64,000 bases of DNA from an uncultured Spirochaetota bacterium (lineage in GTDB: Bacteria > Spirochaetota > Brachyspiria > Brachyspirales > Brachyspiraceae): positions 248,001 through 312,000 of the forward strand of contig CALXQJ010000002.1 of the NCBI GenBank assembly GCA_944390575.1, read 5' to 3'. The position numbers were made by a program, and so were the translations under genes. Below are positions 1-8,515 of the stretch, piece after piece. Numbering within the stretch: position 1 is the first letter of the stretch; the number at the start of each line of letters is the position of its first letter. Below the pieces are notes generated by a model, which did not search any database, was not told the DNA's origin, and saw only the letters and a list, made by a program, of their open reading frames with translations.

Positions 1-188
1 CCATAAACGCCTCTAAGTATAAGAGAATCATTTTTCGCAGAATAAACCTCACCAAGATCAAAATTATAAAATTGACAAGTTTTTTCTAAAAAAAAGTCTA
101 CAACATTATCTATTTCATTTGTATTTACAGCAGATAGTAGCCCTTTAGATAGTTCTACAAAAAAAGATTCTCTAGATTTATTTTGCAT
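1..188 (-). CDS. GAF-like protein, N-terminal fragment (partial)
   Basis: This reading frame starts at an ATG at 188 and runs off the left edge without a stop, giving about 62 residues beginning MQNKSRESFFVELSKGLL. The pattern of an amphipathic helix followed by a helix with a conserved Cys and an FDLGEVY strand resembles the beginning of a GAF sensor domain, as found at the N-terminus of cyclic-nucleotide, phosphatase or kinase signalling proteins. The effector domain would lie outside the window, so no function can be assigned. No strong ribosome binding site is visible upstream. It is divergent from the receiver-like gene at 360. Confidence 0.55.
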   Translation of the reverse strand, partial: MQNKSRESFFVELSKGLLSAVNTNEIDNVVDFFLEKTCQFYNFDLGEVYSAKNDSLILRGVY

Positions 189-283
189 AATTATTTTTTA
201 TAACTTAATAATATTAATAAAGTATATACTATATATTATATAATAATTTTCTAAAAAACAATATAATTAGAAAATAAATTTAA

Positions 284-312
284 TTGATGAAAACTATTTT
301 TTGTATTATAAT
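284..312 (+). promoter_or_regulatory. Predicted sigma-70 promoter of the receiver/PilZ-like gene
   Basis: TTGATG at 284-289 and a perfect TATAAT at 307-312 are separated by 17 bases. Transcription would start near 319, leaving a leader of about 40 bases before the ATG at 360. Confidence 0.5.
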
Positions 313-359
313 CGCTTAGTTATATATAAAAAATATTTTTCTGGATAAATTGTATAATT

Positions 360-1064
360 ATGAGAATATTAATATATGAGCCTAATTCTCTAATAAGAGA
401 TGGTCTTATTACAGTATTTATAGTTGCTGGTTATGAGATAGTGATAGTTCGAGATAAGAGACTTATTTTGAGTATGCTTGGTAAGCGTCCTTTTGTTGTG
501 GCGATATTGGATGTTGTTAATGATGATGAGGATATGATGAATATTTTAAGAACTATTCATAGTGATGTTAGGTATAGTAATGTTAAGGTTATGGCACATA
601 TTCTTGATCCTACAAAAGAAAGTATGAGTGAAATGCTTAAGATAGGTGTATTTGCATTTTTATTTAAGCCGTTTATAGAGAAAGATTTTTTATCTCGCTT
701 TGAGCTTATTTTACAAAAAAATAATTTAATGCCAAAGAGAAAGTGTCATACTGTTATCAATAATATTAATCTCTCTTTAAGTTTTAGAAATGATGAGACA
801 AGGCAGATGCTTAATGCTCGGGTTGTAGAGCTTTCTACTATTAGTATGCGTTTTGTACCTGGATATGAGAATACATCTATTAGTGTGGGTAATACTATTA
901 ATAATGCTTCTTTAAGTGTTGCTGGTACTAATGTTCAATTGTCTGTTACTGTTGTTGGTAAGGACGGTCCTGAATACATTGCGAATATTACAGATATTAC
1001 TTCTTTTAATATGAAGTTACTTTGTAAGATTATTTATGATAAATATATAGAGTTGTTAAAATAA
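360..1064 (+). CDS. Receiver-like and PilZ-like two-domain protein
   Basis: The 234-residue product has an N-terminal CheY-type receiver fold (about residues 1-118) and a C-terminal beta-rich part (about 130-234) resembling a PilZ domain. In the receiver the phospho-acceptor Asp is present in AILDVV (about D51) and the conserved Lys in LFKPF, but the usual acidic pair near the N-terminus is reduced to one Glu in IYEPN, and the Ser/Thr switch residue seems replaced by Ala. The PilZ-like part has an ELSTISMRF segment where the DxSxxG strand is expected but lacks an obvious RxxxR motif, so c-di-GMP binding is uncertain. It is followed within 25 bases by thiD, likely in one transcript. The domain calls are by eye. 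Confidence 0.6.
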   Translation: MRILIYEPNSLIRDGLITVFIVAGYEIVIVRDKRLILSMLGKRPFVVAILDVVNDDEDMMNILRTIHSDVRYSNVKVMAHILDPTKESMSEMLKIGVFAFLFKPFIEKDFLSRFELILQKNNLMPKRKCHTVINNINLSLSFRNDETRQMLNARVVELSTISMRFVPGYENTSISVGNTINNASLSVAGTNVQLSVTVVGKDGPEYIANITDITSFNMKLLCKIIYDKYIELLK

Positions 1065-1085
1065 ATATTTTTGGAGTTTTATATT

Positions 1086-1886
1086 ATGCTAAAGGCTTTA
1101 ACTATAGCTGGTTTTGATGGTTCTGGTGGAGCTGGGATACAGGCTGATTTAAAAACTTTTTCTGCTTTAGGTTGTTATGGTATGTCTGTTTTAACTGCTT
1201 TACCTGTTCAAAATACTCAGGGTGTTATAAGTTGTTATGAGATAGAGCTTAAGGCTATAGAAGAACAGCTTAATGCTATTTTTGATGATATTATACCTGA
1301 TGCTATTAAGATAGGTATGCTTTTTAATAGTGATATAATAAAGTTGGTTGCTAATTTTTTGTATAAAAATGCTAAAAATATTCCTATTATAGTAGATCCT
1401 GTTATGGTTGCTAAGAGTGGAGATAGGCTTTTACTTTCAAGTGCTGTTGAGAGTTTAAAAGAATATATACTACCTATTGCAAGAGTTGTAACTCCTAATA
1501 TACCAGAGGCTTGCGATTTGGTTGGAGTAAAGAGCATTAATACAGATGATGATATGCTTAAAGTTGCTTCTACAATATTAGATATGGGTGCTTATAGTGT
1601 TATACTTAAAGGAGGGCATTTAGATTCTAATATTGCGAGGGACTTATTTTTAAGTAAAGAAACTAAAGAGTTTATGGATGCTAAAAAAATAGAGACTAAA
1701 AATACTCATGGCACTGGATGTACATTATCTGCTGCTATTTGTAGCTATATTGCTCGTGGGTATAGTGAACTTGAGGCTTGTAAACTTGCTAAGGAGTATC
1801 TATTTAATGCTTTACTTGCTGCTAAAAGCAATAGCGTTGGTAAAGGTGCTGGTCCTGTTCATCATTTTTACTCTATATGGGATTAG
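1086..1886 (+). CDS. thiD: Hydroxymethylpyrimidine/phosphomethylpyrimidine kinase
   Basis: This is a ribokinase-fold kinase of the ThiD/PdxK family, which phosphorylates HMP and HMP-phosphate in thiamine synthesis or pyridoxal-type substrates in salvage. Family marks are AGFDGSGGAGIQADLKTF at the N-terminus, IVDPVMVAKSG in the middle and the anion-hole/catalytic motif THGTGCTLSAAI near the C-terminus. At 266 residues it has the usual length. The ATG at 1086 is chosen because GGAG at 1072-1075 sits correctly upstream; a TTG five codons earlier overlaps that site. No other thiamine gene is adjacent, so salvage of HMP or vitamin B6 is as likely as de novo synthesis. Confidence 0.88.
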   Translation: MLKALTIAGFDGSGGAGIQADLKTFSALGCYGMSVLTALPVQNTQGVISCYEIELKAIEEQLNAIFDDIIPDAIKIGMLFNSDIIKLVANFLYKNAKNIPIIVDPVMVAKSGDRLLLSSAVESLKEYILPIARVVTPNIPEACDLVGVKSINTDDDMLKVASTILDMGAYSVILKGGHLDSNIARDLFLSKETKEFMDAKKIETKNTHGTGCTLSAAICSYIARGYSELEACKLAKEYLFNALLAAKSNSVGKGAGPVHHFYSIWD

Positions 1887-1930
1887 CTATAGTATATAAT
1901 TTTTATAGATAGTGTAAGAAAATAAAATAC

Positions 1931-1959
1931 TTGAGTTTTATATATTTTTATTATATCAT
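1931..1959 (+). promoter_or_regulatory. Possible promoter of lolA
   Basis: TTGAGT at 1931-1936 and TATCAT at 1954-1959 have a 17-base spacer in the AT-rich gap between thiD and lolA. The match is moderate and the region is so AT-rich that chance matches are likely. Confidence 0.3.
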
Positions 1960-2011
1960 TTATGGTAAATAAAGCATTTTTTATTATCTTACTGTTTAAG
2001 AGTTTTATAAA

Positions 2012-2743
2012 ATGATTAAATATTTATTATCAATATTATTTTCTGTGCTTTGTATTTTTAATAATGCATATTCCCAAATAATGACTCCTGATAGAGTAGT
2101 TGCTATGATATCAAATAGATTTGCTTCTATAGATAGCTACTATGCTACATTTGTAGAGCGTAGCGGTAGAAATATTAAAAATGGTAATTTAATATCTAAA
2201 AATCCTAATCTTTTTAAATTAGAATATTCAAGAGGTACTAATGATCAGCAAATATATTCTGATGGTAAAACTTTATGGATTATAATACCTCAGAAAAATG
2301 TAGTTGCAGAACAAAAATTAGACTATGGCTCTGTTGGAGCTATTTACACTAAAGAAGGTATTTTAAGACTTACATCTAAATATAATATAGATTTTTATAA
2401 TGAAAGAGAGTTAAAGCCTATTAGTAGCTTTGATGGTAGGGCATTAAATATCGCAGGTTATGATAGTTCTTCTTATACTTCTGGCGATAATAGATTGGCA
2501 TATCATTTGCTTCTCACACCTAAACAGGCTAATGTAAGTAGAACAGGTTTTCCAAGTATACATTTATGGGTTGGTCAAGATGGTATGATTTTAAGAATTC
2601 TTGGAATATCTACAGTAAATGTACCAGTTGAGTATTTGTTTACTTCTTTTAGGTATAATATTAATCTAAATGATAGGGCTTTTGTCCCTTATATACCAGA
2701 GGAGATGCAGGTATTAAAAGATGGACTTGTGCCTAAAAGTTGA
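2012..2743 (+). CDS. lolA: Outer-membrane lipoprotein carrier protein LolA-like
   Basis: The 243-residue protein starts with a clear signal peptide (Lys at residue 3, hydrophobic core, likely cleavage after AYS) and continues with the LolA-type half-barrel pattern: an early helix ending in SIDSYYATFVERS, the strand NLFKLEYS, and the YSDGKTLWIIIPQKNVV hairpin. LolA carries lipoproteins through the periplasm to the outer membrane, which fits a diderm spirochaete with many lipoproteins. The gene precedes rodZ by about 30 bases and is probably co-transcribed with it. LolB and LolCDE are not in this window. Confidence 0.8.
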   Translation: MIKYLLSILFSVLCIFNNAYSQIMTPDRVVAMISNRFASIDSYYATFVERSGRNIKNGNLISKNPNLFKLEYSRGTNDQQIYSDGKTLWIIIPQKNVVAEQKLDYGSVGAIYTKEGILRLTSKYNIDFYNERELKPISSFDGRALNIAGYDSSSYTSGDNRLAYHLLLTPKQANVSRTGFPSIHLWVGQDGMILRILGISTVNVPVEYLFTSFRYNINLNDRAFVPYIPEEMQVLKDGLVPKS

Positions 2744-2776
2744 TTTGTAGTAATTTGTGTATATTGAAGGAATATT

Positions 2777-4177
2777 ATGGAAACTATAGGACAAATATTA
2801 AGAAATGCTCGAGAAAAACGAGGATTAAGTATAGAAGATCTTGAAGAGTCTACACATATAGTTGCAAAGTTTATAAGAGCTTTAGAAAATGAGGACTTTG
2901 CTTCTTTACCTGGTGAAATATATGTTAAAGGTTTTATTAAGAATCTTAGTGATAAATTATCTTTAGATTCTCAACTTGTTTTAGAGCGTTATAATTTACA
3001 GAAAAATGGGTTTAAGTTTGAAGAGGATATGTCTAAAAACTCTAAACACTTTAAACATATAAAGAAAAAAGAAAATAAAAAAGAAGAGAATAATCCTCTT
3101 TTAAATATAATAGAAAACTCTGAAAAAGAAATAAAAGAATCTAAGAAATCTTTAGAACTTAAAGCAGAAAAAGAAACTAAAGAGGCTATAGATAAAAATA
3201 TTAATAATACAGAAGTTTCTGCAGATAAGGTGAATACTGCGATAAAGAATAAGGCTAAAGTTAATAAGGAAATGGGTACAAGTAGTGCTGAGGCAGATTT
3301 ACTTTTTATGGATAGAAAGGAGCTTAATAGGCTTAGAGGGGGTAGAACTATTCCTGTTATTCCCATTATTGTTATTGTTGCTGTTTTAGTATCTATTGCT
3401 GTTTTATTTGTTAATAGAAATAATATATTAGACTTTTTCTTTAAGAGTAATAGAAAGAGAAGCGATGTTGAGATTGCTCGTAATATTGTTAATAGTAAAT
3501 CAAAACAAAATGTTAAAGTTGGTGATGTAATTTACTTTAAACCTCTTGGTGTTTCTGCTACTATTAAGTTTACATCTATTGGTAATGTTGTACATCTTAC
3601 TATTAATGGTCAAGAATTATCTTTTTCTAAGAATAATCCTATTATTTTAGACTTGAATGGAAATAATATTAATGATTTTAAGATTTCTATTGTTGATGTT
3701 TATGATAATTTGGCTACAGTTGAGATGGAAAAACTTGAAGAAAATCAGTTTATTAATAATGCTTATGATGTAGAAGTGAGTGAAGAGGATATTAGTAATA
3801 ATGCTTTATTATTATCAAATGCTAATACTTATACTGAATCTTTAGAGGTTATTAATGGCGATACTTATATAGAAAGCAATATTGAAAGATCTAGTATTAG
3901 AGTAGAGATTACAGCTAAGCATTTTGTTTATGTTAGATATTTTATAGATTCTGATGGTCCTGCTACTACAAATCTTTTAAGTGGTAAAACTATTGTTTTA
4001 GAGGCTCGTGATGTTATTATGCTTACTATTGGTAATGCTGGTGAGGTTGTTGTTAAGGTTAATGGTAAGGTTATTAATGTTGGTGCTAATGGTGAGACTG
4101 TGAATAAGACTATAAAGTGGATAAAAAATCTTAATGATTCTACTAAGTATAATTTGATTATGTCTGATACTAAGTAG
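2777..4177 (+). CDS. rodZ: RodZ-like cytoskeletal membrane protein
   Basis: The 466-residue product has the RodZ order: an N-terminal helix-turn-helix (residues about 1-72, containing GQILRNAREKRGLSIEDL), a charged Lys/Glu-rich linker, one transmembrane helix (about 191-212, PVIPIIVIVAVLVSIAVLFV) and an extracytoplasmic beta domain ending in a DUF4115-like segment with FVYVRYFIDSDG. RodZ links MreB to the cell-elongation machinery. AAGGA lies just before the ATG. The linker and the region between the TM and DUF4115 are longer than in E. coli RodZ. Its position between lolA and rimO fits a cell-envelope gene. Confidence 0.78.
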   Translation: METIGQILRNAREKRGLSIEDLEESTHIVAKFIRALENEDFASLPGEIYVKGFIKNLSDKLSLDSQLVLERYNLQKNGFKFEEDMSKNSKHFKHIKKKENKKEENNPLLNIIENSEKEIKESKKSLELKAEKETKEAIDKNINNTEVSADKVNTAIKNKAKVNKEMGTSSAEADLLFMDRKELNRLRGGRTIPVIPIIVIVAVLVSIAVLFVNRNNILDFFFKSNRKRSDVEIARNIVNSKSKQNVKVGDVIYFKPLGVSATIKFTSIGNVVHLTINGQELSFSKNNPIILDLNGNNINDFKISIVDVYDNLATVEMEKLEENQFINNAYDVEVSEEDISNNALLLSNANTYTESLEVINGDTYIESNIERSSIRVEITAKHFVYVRYFIDSDGPATTNLLSGKTIVLEARDVIMLTIGNAGEVVVKVNGKVINVGANGETVNKTIKWIKNLNDSTKYNLIMSDTK

Positions 4178-4225
4178 GCACTATTATTTGTTTAAATCAA
4201 AGTTCTATTTTTTAAGGATATTAAT

Positions 4226-5545
4226 TTGCAAAATATATATTTACATAGTTTAGGTTGTGAAAAGAATACTGTTGATGGAGAGCATATTTTAGCTATTGCA
4301 GAGCGTAATGGATATAATGTTACAAATGATGCTAATGATGCTGACATTATAGTTATTAATACATGTGCTTTTATTGAAGATTCTAAAAAGGAATCTATTG
4401 ATGCTATTTTTAATCATACAGCTTTTAGAAAGTATGGTAAGTGTAAACGTCTTATAGTATCTGGTTGTTTGAGTGAGAGATATAAAAAAGACTTTATGGA
4501 TATGTTTGAAGAGGTTGATGCTGCTATGGGCATTCATGACTTGGAGAATATATTAAAGGCTATTGAAAAAGATGGCTTTCATGATGCTGATGATAATGTT
4601 ACTTATAAAGAGTATGTTGATAGGGTTAATACTGGAAGTAAGCATAGTGTTTATATAAGAATATCTGATGGTTGTCATGCTAATTGTAGTTTTTGTGCTA
4701 TTCCAAAGATTCGTGGTAATCATAGAAGTAGAAAGATAGAGGATATTGTTAAAGAAGCTAAGAATTATGCTCTTAATGGTGCTAAAGAAATTAACTTAAT
4801 AGCTCATGAAACTACATTTTATGGTTATGATTTATATAATAAAATGTCTTTACCTAGTCTTTTAGAAGAATTATCTAAAATTGATGGTATTGAGTGGATT
4901 AGAGTATTATATCAAAATCCTATTATTATAGATGATAATGTTATAGAGTCTATGTTTAAGATTAAGAAGGTAGTTCCTTATTTTGATATACCTATGCAAC
5001 ATGTTGATAAAGATATTTTACTTGATATGAATAGAGGAAATAGGGGTGAAGAGTTTTATAAGAATATGATTAATAAGATTCGTCAGTTTGATGAGAATGC
5101 TGTTATTCGTACTTCTTTTATAGTTGGCTTTCCTGGTGAGACACCTGAGAGTTTTAAGAAATTGGTAAAATTTGTTCGTGATACTAGACTTGATAGGGTT
5201 GGGGTATTTACTTATTCTAAAGAGGATAATACTGATGCTTTGAATGTTGATAAGAAGCAATTAAGTCGTCAGAGAAAAGAAATTTTAAGAGAAAAATTAA
5301 TGCGTGTTGCTATTGATGTTTCTGAGGAGAGATTATCTCGTTTTATAGGTAAGACTTTAGATGTATTAATTGAAAAAGAGGAAGATGGTAAACTTATAGG
5401 TAGAACTAAATATGATGCTCCTGATGTAGATGGGTATGTAGAAGTATATAATGATACTGATGATTCTCTTAAAGAAGGGGATATCGTTAAAGTTAATATT
5501 ACCCATAATACTGAGTATGATTTAATTGGTAATTATGTTAAATAG
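4226..5545 (+). CDS. rimO: Ribosomal protein S12 methylthiotransferase RimO
   Basis: This radical-SAM methylthiotransferase (439 residues) adds a methylthio group to an aspartate of ribosomal protein S12. It has the N-terminal domain with LGCEKNTVDGE, typical of RimO rather than MiaB, further cluster cysteines in NTCAF and SGCLSE, the radical-SAM motif CHANCSFC, and a C-terminal TRAM domain. The start is a TTG at 4226, supported by AAGGA at 4214-4218 and by the methionine position expected for the family. A paralogous MiaB lies at 33577-34884. Confidence 0.9.
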   Translation: MQNIYLHSLGCEKNTVDGEHILAIAERNGYNVTNDANDADIIVINTCAFIEDSKKESIDAIFNHTAFRKYGKCKRLIVSGCLSERYKKDFMDMFEEVDAAMGIHDLENILKAIEKDGFHDADDNVTYKEYVDRVNTGSKHSVYIRISDGCHANCSFCAIPKIRGNHRSRKIEDIVKEAKNYALNGAKEINLIAHETTFYGYDLYNKMSLPSLLEELSKIDGIEWIRVLYQNPIIIDDNVIESMFKIKKVVPYFDIPMQHVDKDILLDMNRGNRGEEFYKNMINKIRQFDENAVIRTSFIVGFPGETPESFKKLVKFVRDTRLDRVGVFTYSKEDNTDALNVDKKQLSRQRKEILREKLMRVAIDVSEERLSRFIGKTLDVLIEKEEDGKLIGRTKYDAPDVDGYVEVYNDTDDSLKEGDIVKVNITHNTEYDLIGNYVK

Positions 5546-5565
5546 TTTTTTTGGTTTTTAATATT

Positions 5566-7374
5566 ATGAAAGAAAAAAAAAGTAGTAAGATAGATAATAA
5601 AAAAAATAGGTCTGATATTTTTAAGGACTATTTTGAGGTTATTGTTAAGATTGTCTATACTCTTAACTTAATTTCTGATAAAAATGATATGAGTAGACGA
5701 CTATCTTCTAATTTTGATAGAGTTTTTACTTATGAGGAAGATATTATAAGTGATGATAAAAATAATAATATATCTGAACTTGAGTTTCTTCAAAAATCTC
5801 TTAATGCTGATATAAAAAAGGCTTTAAGTTTTAAGAAATATAATTTTAATATTGATAGGTTTATAGAAGAAGAAGGTTTATCATTAGATGAAAGATTAAT
5901 TCTATATTCTATATTGACATATACCATTTATGGTGATTCTATGTCTTCTATTTCTATTAGAAGGCTTTTAGAGCTCATTACCATTGATGGTGATATTTAT
6001 ATTAATAAATATCATTATTTTGACTCAGAAAGTAAGCTTGTATCTTCTGGAATATTAGCATTATCTCAAGAACCATATCCTACTGTAGGTATATTTGAAA
6101 TATCAAATACTTTAGTTTCTTTTTCTAATACTAAAATAGTGTTTTCATTTTTAGAAAAAGAAAGTTATGATACATTTTTGTATGTTAGAGATACTCTTTT
6201 AAATAGTTTTGAAGAAGAGCAAGTAGAGATATCTACATCTAATAAAAAAAGTAAAAAACAAAATAATATATTAACCCCAAAAGAGATTGTATCAGAGCTT
6301 AATAAGCTGGTTATAGGGCAGGAAGAAGCTAAGAGAACTTTAGCGGTTCACGGTTATATGCATTGTTTAAGAGTGAGTGGAAATATTAATGTTCCTTTTC
6401 GCTCTAATATAATGATGATAGGTTCTACTGGAGTTGGTAAAACTTATCTTGTAAAATCTCTTGCTGATATTTTGGGACTTCCTTTTGCACGTGCTGATGT
6501 TACCACTTTAACAGAAACTGGATATGTTGGTGATGATGTTGAGATGGTTCTTTATAACTTATATAGAAAGGCTAATGGCAATCTTGATAGGGCTAAGTAT
6601 GGTATTGTTTTTTTAGATGAGGTTGATAAAATTGCTAAGGCGGATGCACATCAGTCTACTACTGGCAATCCTTCTGATAAGGCTGTTCAGGAGGCTTTAC
6701 TTTCTATGCTTAATGGAGAGGATATACGTATACCTGAATTTGGCGATAGAAGAATGATGCATTTTAATAATGGTATTGTTATGAATACTAAAAATATTTT
6801 ATTTATTTTTGGTGGTGCTTTTGTTGGACTTGATGAGATTATTAAGATGCGTCTTAAGGGTGAGAGTAGTTTGGGATTTGGTTCTAATGTGGTTATTAAT
6901 AAGCTTAAGAAAGACAGAATATTATCTCAAGTTGATGTTAAGGATATAGAGAAATTTGGTATGATACCTGAGTTTATAGGTAGAATTCCTATTGTTGTAA
7001 CATTAAATGATTTAACTAAAGATAATCTTAAAGATATTTTATTAAAAGCTCAAGATTCTCCTATATTAAAATACTATACATTCTTTGAAAGTATTGGAAA
7101 GAAGTTAGTATTTACTGATGATGCTATAGATTTTATAGCTTCTCGTGCAGTTGGTATGAATATGGGAGCTCGTTCTTTAAAATCTATAGTAGAAACTTCT
7201 ATGGTTAATGTATTATTTAATTTGGATGGTATTAAGAGTAATACTTTAACACTCACTAAAAAAGATTTAGAAAAAATATTTGAAGAAAGAGATAATTCTA
7301 TAGCAGAGAGTATCGATAATAGAAATAAGATAGATACTAAAAATAATAAAGATAATAAAAAATATATGGCTTAA
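5566..7374 (+). CDS. ClpX-type AAA+ unfoldase with atypical N-terminal domain
   Basis: The C-terminal two thirds of this 602-residue protein is a ClpX AAA+ module: a VIGQEEAKRTLAVHGY lead-in, Walker A GSTGVGKT (about 286-293), pore loop TGYVGDD, Walker B IVFLDEVDKIA, and sensor-2 GARSLKSIVE. A GESSLGFGS segment matches the LGF/IGF tripeptide by which ClpX docks on ClpP. The first 235 or so residues contain no cysteine, so the ClpX zinc-binding domain is absent; a helix-rich region is there instead, loosely like a winged-helix domain. The ClpX RKH loop region reads FGDRRMMHFNN. The ATG at 5566 is preferred over an in-frame TTG 15 bases earlier, though the ribosome binding site is weak. A canonical ClpX may be encoded elsewhere. 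Confidence 0.8.
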   Translation: MKEKKSSKIDNKKNRSDIFKDYFEVIVKIVYTLNLISDKNDMSRRLSSNFDRVFTYEEDIISDDKNNNISELEFLQKSLNADIKKALSFKKYNFNIDRFIEEEGLSLDERLILYSILTYTIYGDSMSSISIRRLLELITIDGDIYINKYHYFDSESKLVSSGILALSQEPYPTVGIFEISNTLVSFSNTKIVFSFLEKESYDTFLYVRDTLLNSFEEEQVEISTSNKKSKKQNNILTPKEIVSELNKLVIGQEEAKRTLAVHGYMHCLRVSGNINVPFRSNIMMIGSTGVGKTYLVKSLADILGLPFARADVTTLTETGYVGDDVEMVLYNLYRKANGNLDRAKYGIVFLDEVDKIAKADAHQSTTGNPSDKAVQEALLSMLNGEDIRIPEFGDRRMMHFNNGIVMNTKNILFIFGGAFVGLDEIIKMRLKGESSLGFGSNVVINKLKKDRILSQVDVKDIEKFGMIPEFIGRIPIVVTLNDLTKDNLKDILLKAQDSPILKYYTFFESIGKKLVFTDDAIDFIASRAVGMNMGARSLKSIVETSMVNVLFNLDGIKSNTLTLTKKDLEKIFEERDNSIAESIDNRNKIDTKNNKDNKKYMA

Positions 7375-7463
7375 ATTTTTTACTACTACATACTTTATTT
7401 TGTTATTATATAAGTAAGATGAAAGAGAGTTTTCAGATATTGTAGTAAAGGGGGATTTAAATC

Positions 7464-8042
7464 ATGACAGATAAGTCTATTAAAGAAAAAGAATTACTCA
7501 AAGACTGTGAACTTATAGAAGCTCATAAAAATGGCGACCCTAATGCTCTTGAAATTTTGTTAAGTAGATATAAAAATTATATATTTAATACTTCATATCG
7601 ATTTATGCATAATTATGAAGATTCTATGGATCTCACTCAAGATGTATTAATTAGAGTTTATAAGGCTATAGATAGATATGAAGATAGAAATTATTTTAAA
7701 GGTTGGCTTTATAGAATTATTAGTAATACTGCTATTAATACATATTCTAAAGCATATAGACGTGAGTCTCCATACTTAGAGAAGTTAGAAATAGTAGATG
7801 ATAAAAGATATGATACAGAAAAAGAGTATGAACGTATATATTTGCAAGAAAAAATATATAATGCTTCAAGAAAATTAAAGGGAAAACAAAGGGATGTGTT
7901 TATCTTAAGATATTATGAGAATTATTCTTATAAAGAGATAGCGAGTATATTAAATATTTCTAGTGATTCTGCTAAGAGTAATTATTCATATGCACTAAAA
8001 AAGATGAAAATCTTATTAGATAAGGAGAAAACTCTATTATGA
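7464..8042 (+). CDS. ECF-type RNA polymerase sigma factor
   Basis: The 192-residue protein has sigma region 2 (about 25-95, with NGDPNALEILLSRYKNYIF and DLTQDVLIRVYKAI) and region 4 (about 130-185, with LKGKQRDVFILRYYENYSYKEIASILN followed by a recognition helix), joined by a short linker, as in extracytoplasmic-function sigma factors. AAGGGGGA precedes the ATG. Its stop overlaps the start of the next gene in ATGA, so the two are translationally coupled, the common layout for a sigma factor and its anti-sigma factor. The target promoters cannot be read from the window. Confidence 0.85.
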   Translation: MTDKSIKEKELLKDCELIEAHKNGDPNALEILLSRYKNYIFNTSYRFMHNYEDSMDLTQDVLIRVYKAIDRYEDRNYFKGWLYRIISNTAINTYSKAYRRESPYLEKLEIVDDKRYDTEKEYERIYLQEKIYNASRKLKGKQRDVFILRYYENYSYKEIASILNISSDSAKSNYSYALKKMKILLDKEKTLL

Positions 8043-8395
8043 AATTGCACGAGTTTGTACAATTTAAAAACAAGATAGAGAAAAAAAGAAATCTTTTTGA
8101 CTTACCTTCTTTGCCAGATTCTGAGTGGGAATATATGTTGCAAAGAGCTAAGAATATGAAAGAGATTGAAGTAACTAAAACTTATAGCTTTTTTACTTTA
8201 TTTACTTCTTTTATGTGTTCAAAGAAGATGTCTTTTGCACTTTCTATGGCTATAATTGTCGCATTAGTAATTTCTTTATTTAATATGGAGTTTATGGAGG
8301 AATATAATGCTTTCAAAGAGGAAGGTAATTCTTCACATCAAACTCATAGGGTTAATGTACCTGTAATAAATGTATCTGATAATAGTTTTATATAG
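8039..8395 (+). CDS. Single-TM protein, candidate anti-sigma factor
   Basis: The product is 118 residues: a charged cytoplasmic part (1-65), one membrane helix (about 66-84, MSFALSMAIIVALVISLF) and a short tail. It overlaps the sigma gene by four bases and, by position and topology, is a candidate membrane anti-sigma factor. It lacks the HxxxCxxC zinc anti-sigma motif (only one Cys, next to the membrane) and I recognise no family. The anti-sigma role is inferred from context only. Confidence 0.55.
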   Translation: MKLHEFVQFKNKIEKKRNLFDLPSLPDSEWEYMLQRAKNMKEIEVTKTYSFFTLFTSFMCSKKMSFALSMAIIVALVISLFNMEFMEEYNAFKEEGNSSHQTHRVNVPVINVSDNSFI

Positions 8396-8423
8396 TTGAA
8401 TAAATATTATTATGATATATAAT
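8396..8423 (+). promoter_or_regulatory. Predicted clpC promoter
   Basis: TTGAAT at 8396-8401 and TATAAT at 8418-8423 are 16 bases apart, just after the stop of the preceding gene. The start site would be near 8430, leaving a leader of about 85 bases that holds the inverted repeat at 8439-8483. Confidence 0.45.
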
Positions 8424-8438
8424 ACTTAAAAGTTCTTG

Positions 8439-8483
8439 GATTATACTTTTTTACTTTTTCTTATAGAGTTTAATAGTATAATC
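8439..8483. promoter_or_regulatory. Inverted repeat in the clpC leader
   Basis: GATTATACT (8439-8447) and AGTATAATC (8475-8483) are perfect 9-base inverted repeats 27 bases apart. They could be an operator or an RNA stem. They match neither CIRCE (TTAGCACTC) nor the CtsR site (GGTCAAA). The second arm contains a TATAAT, so it may also mask a second promoter. Confidence 0.35.
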
Positions 8484-8515
8484 TATTATTTTATAATTTT
8501 ACATTAGGATAAAAT

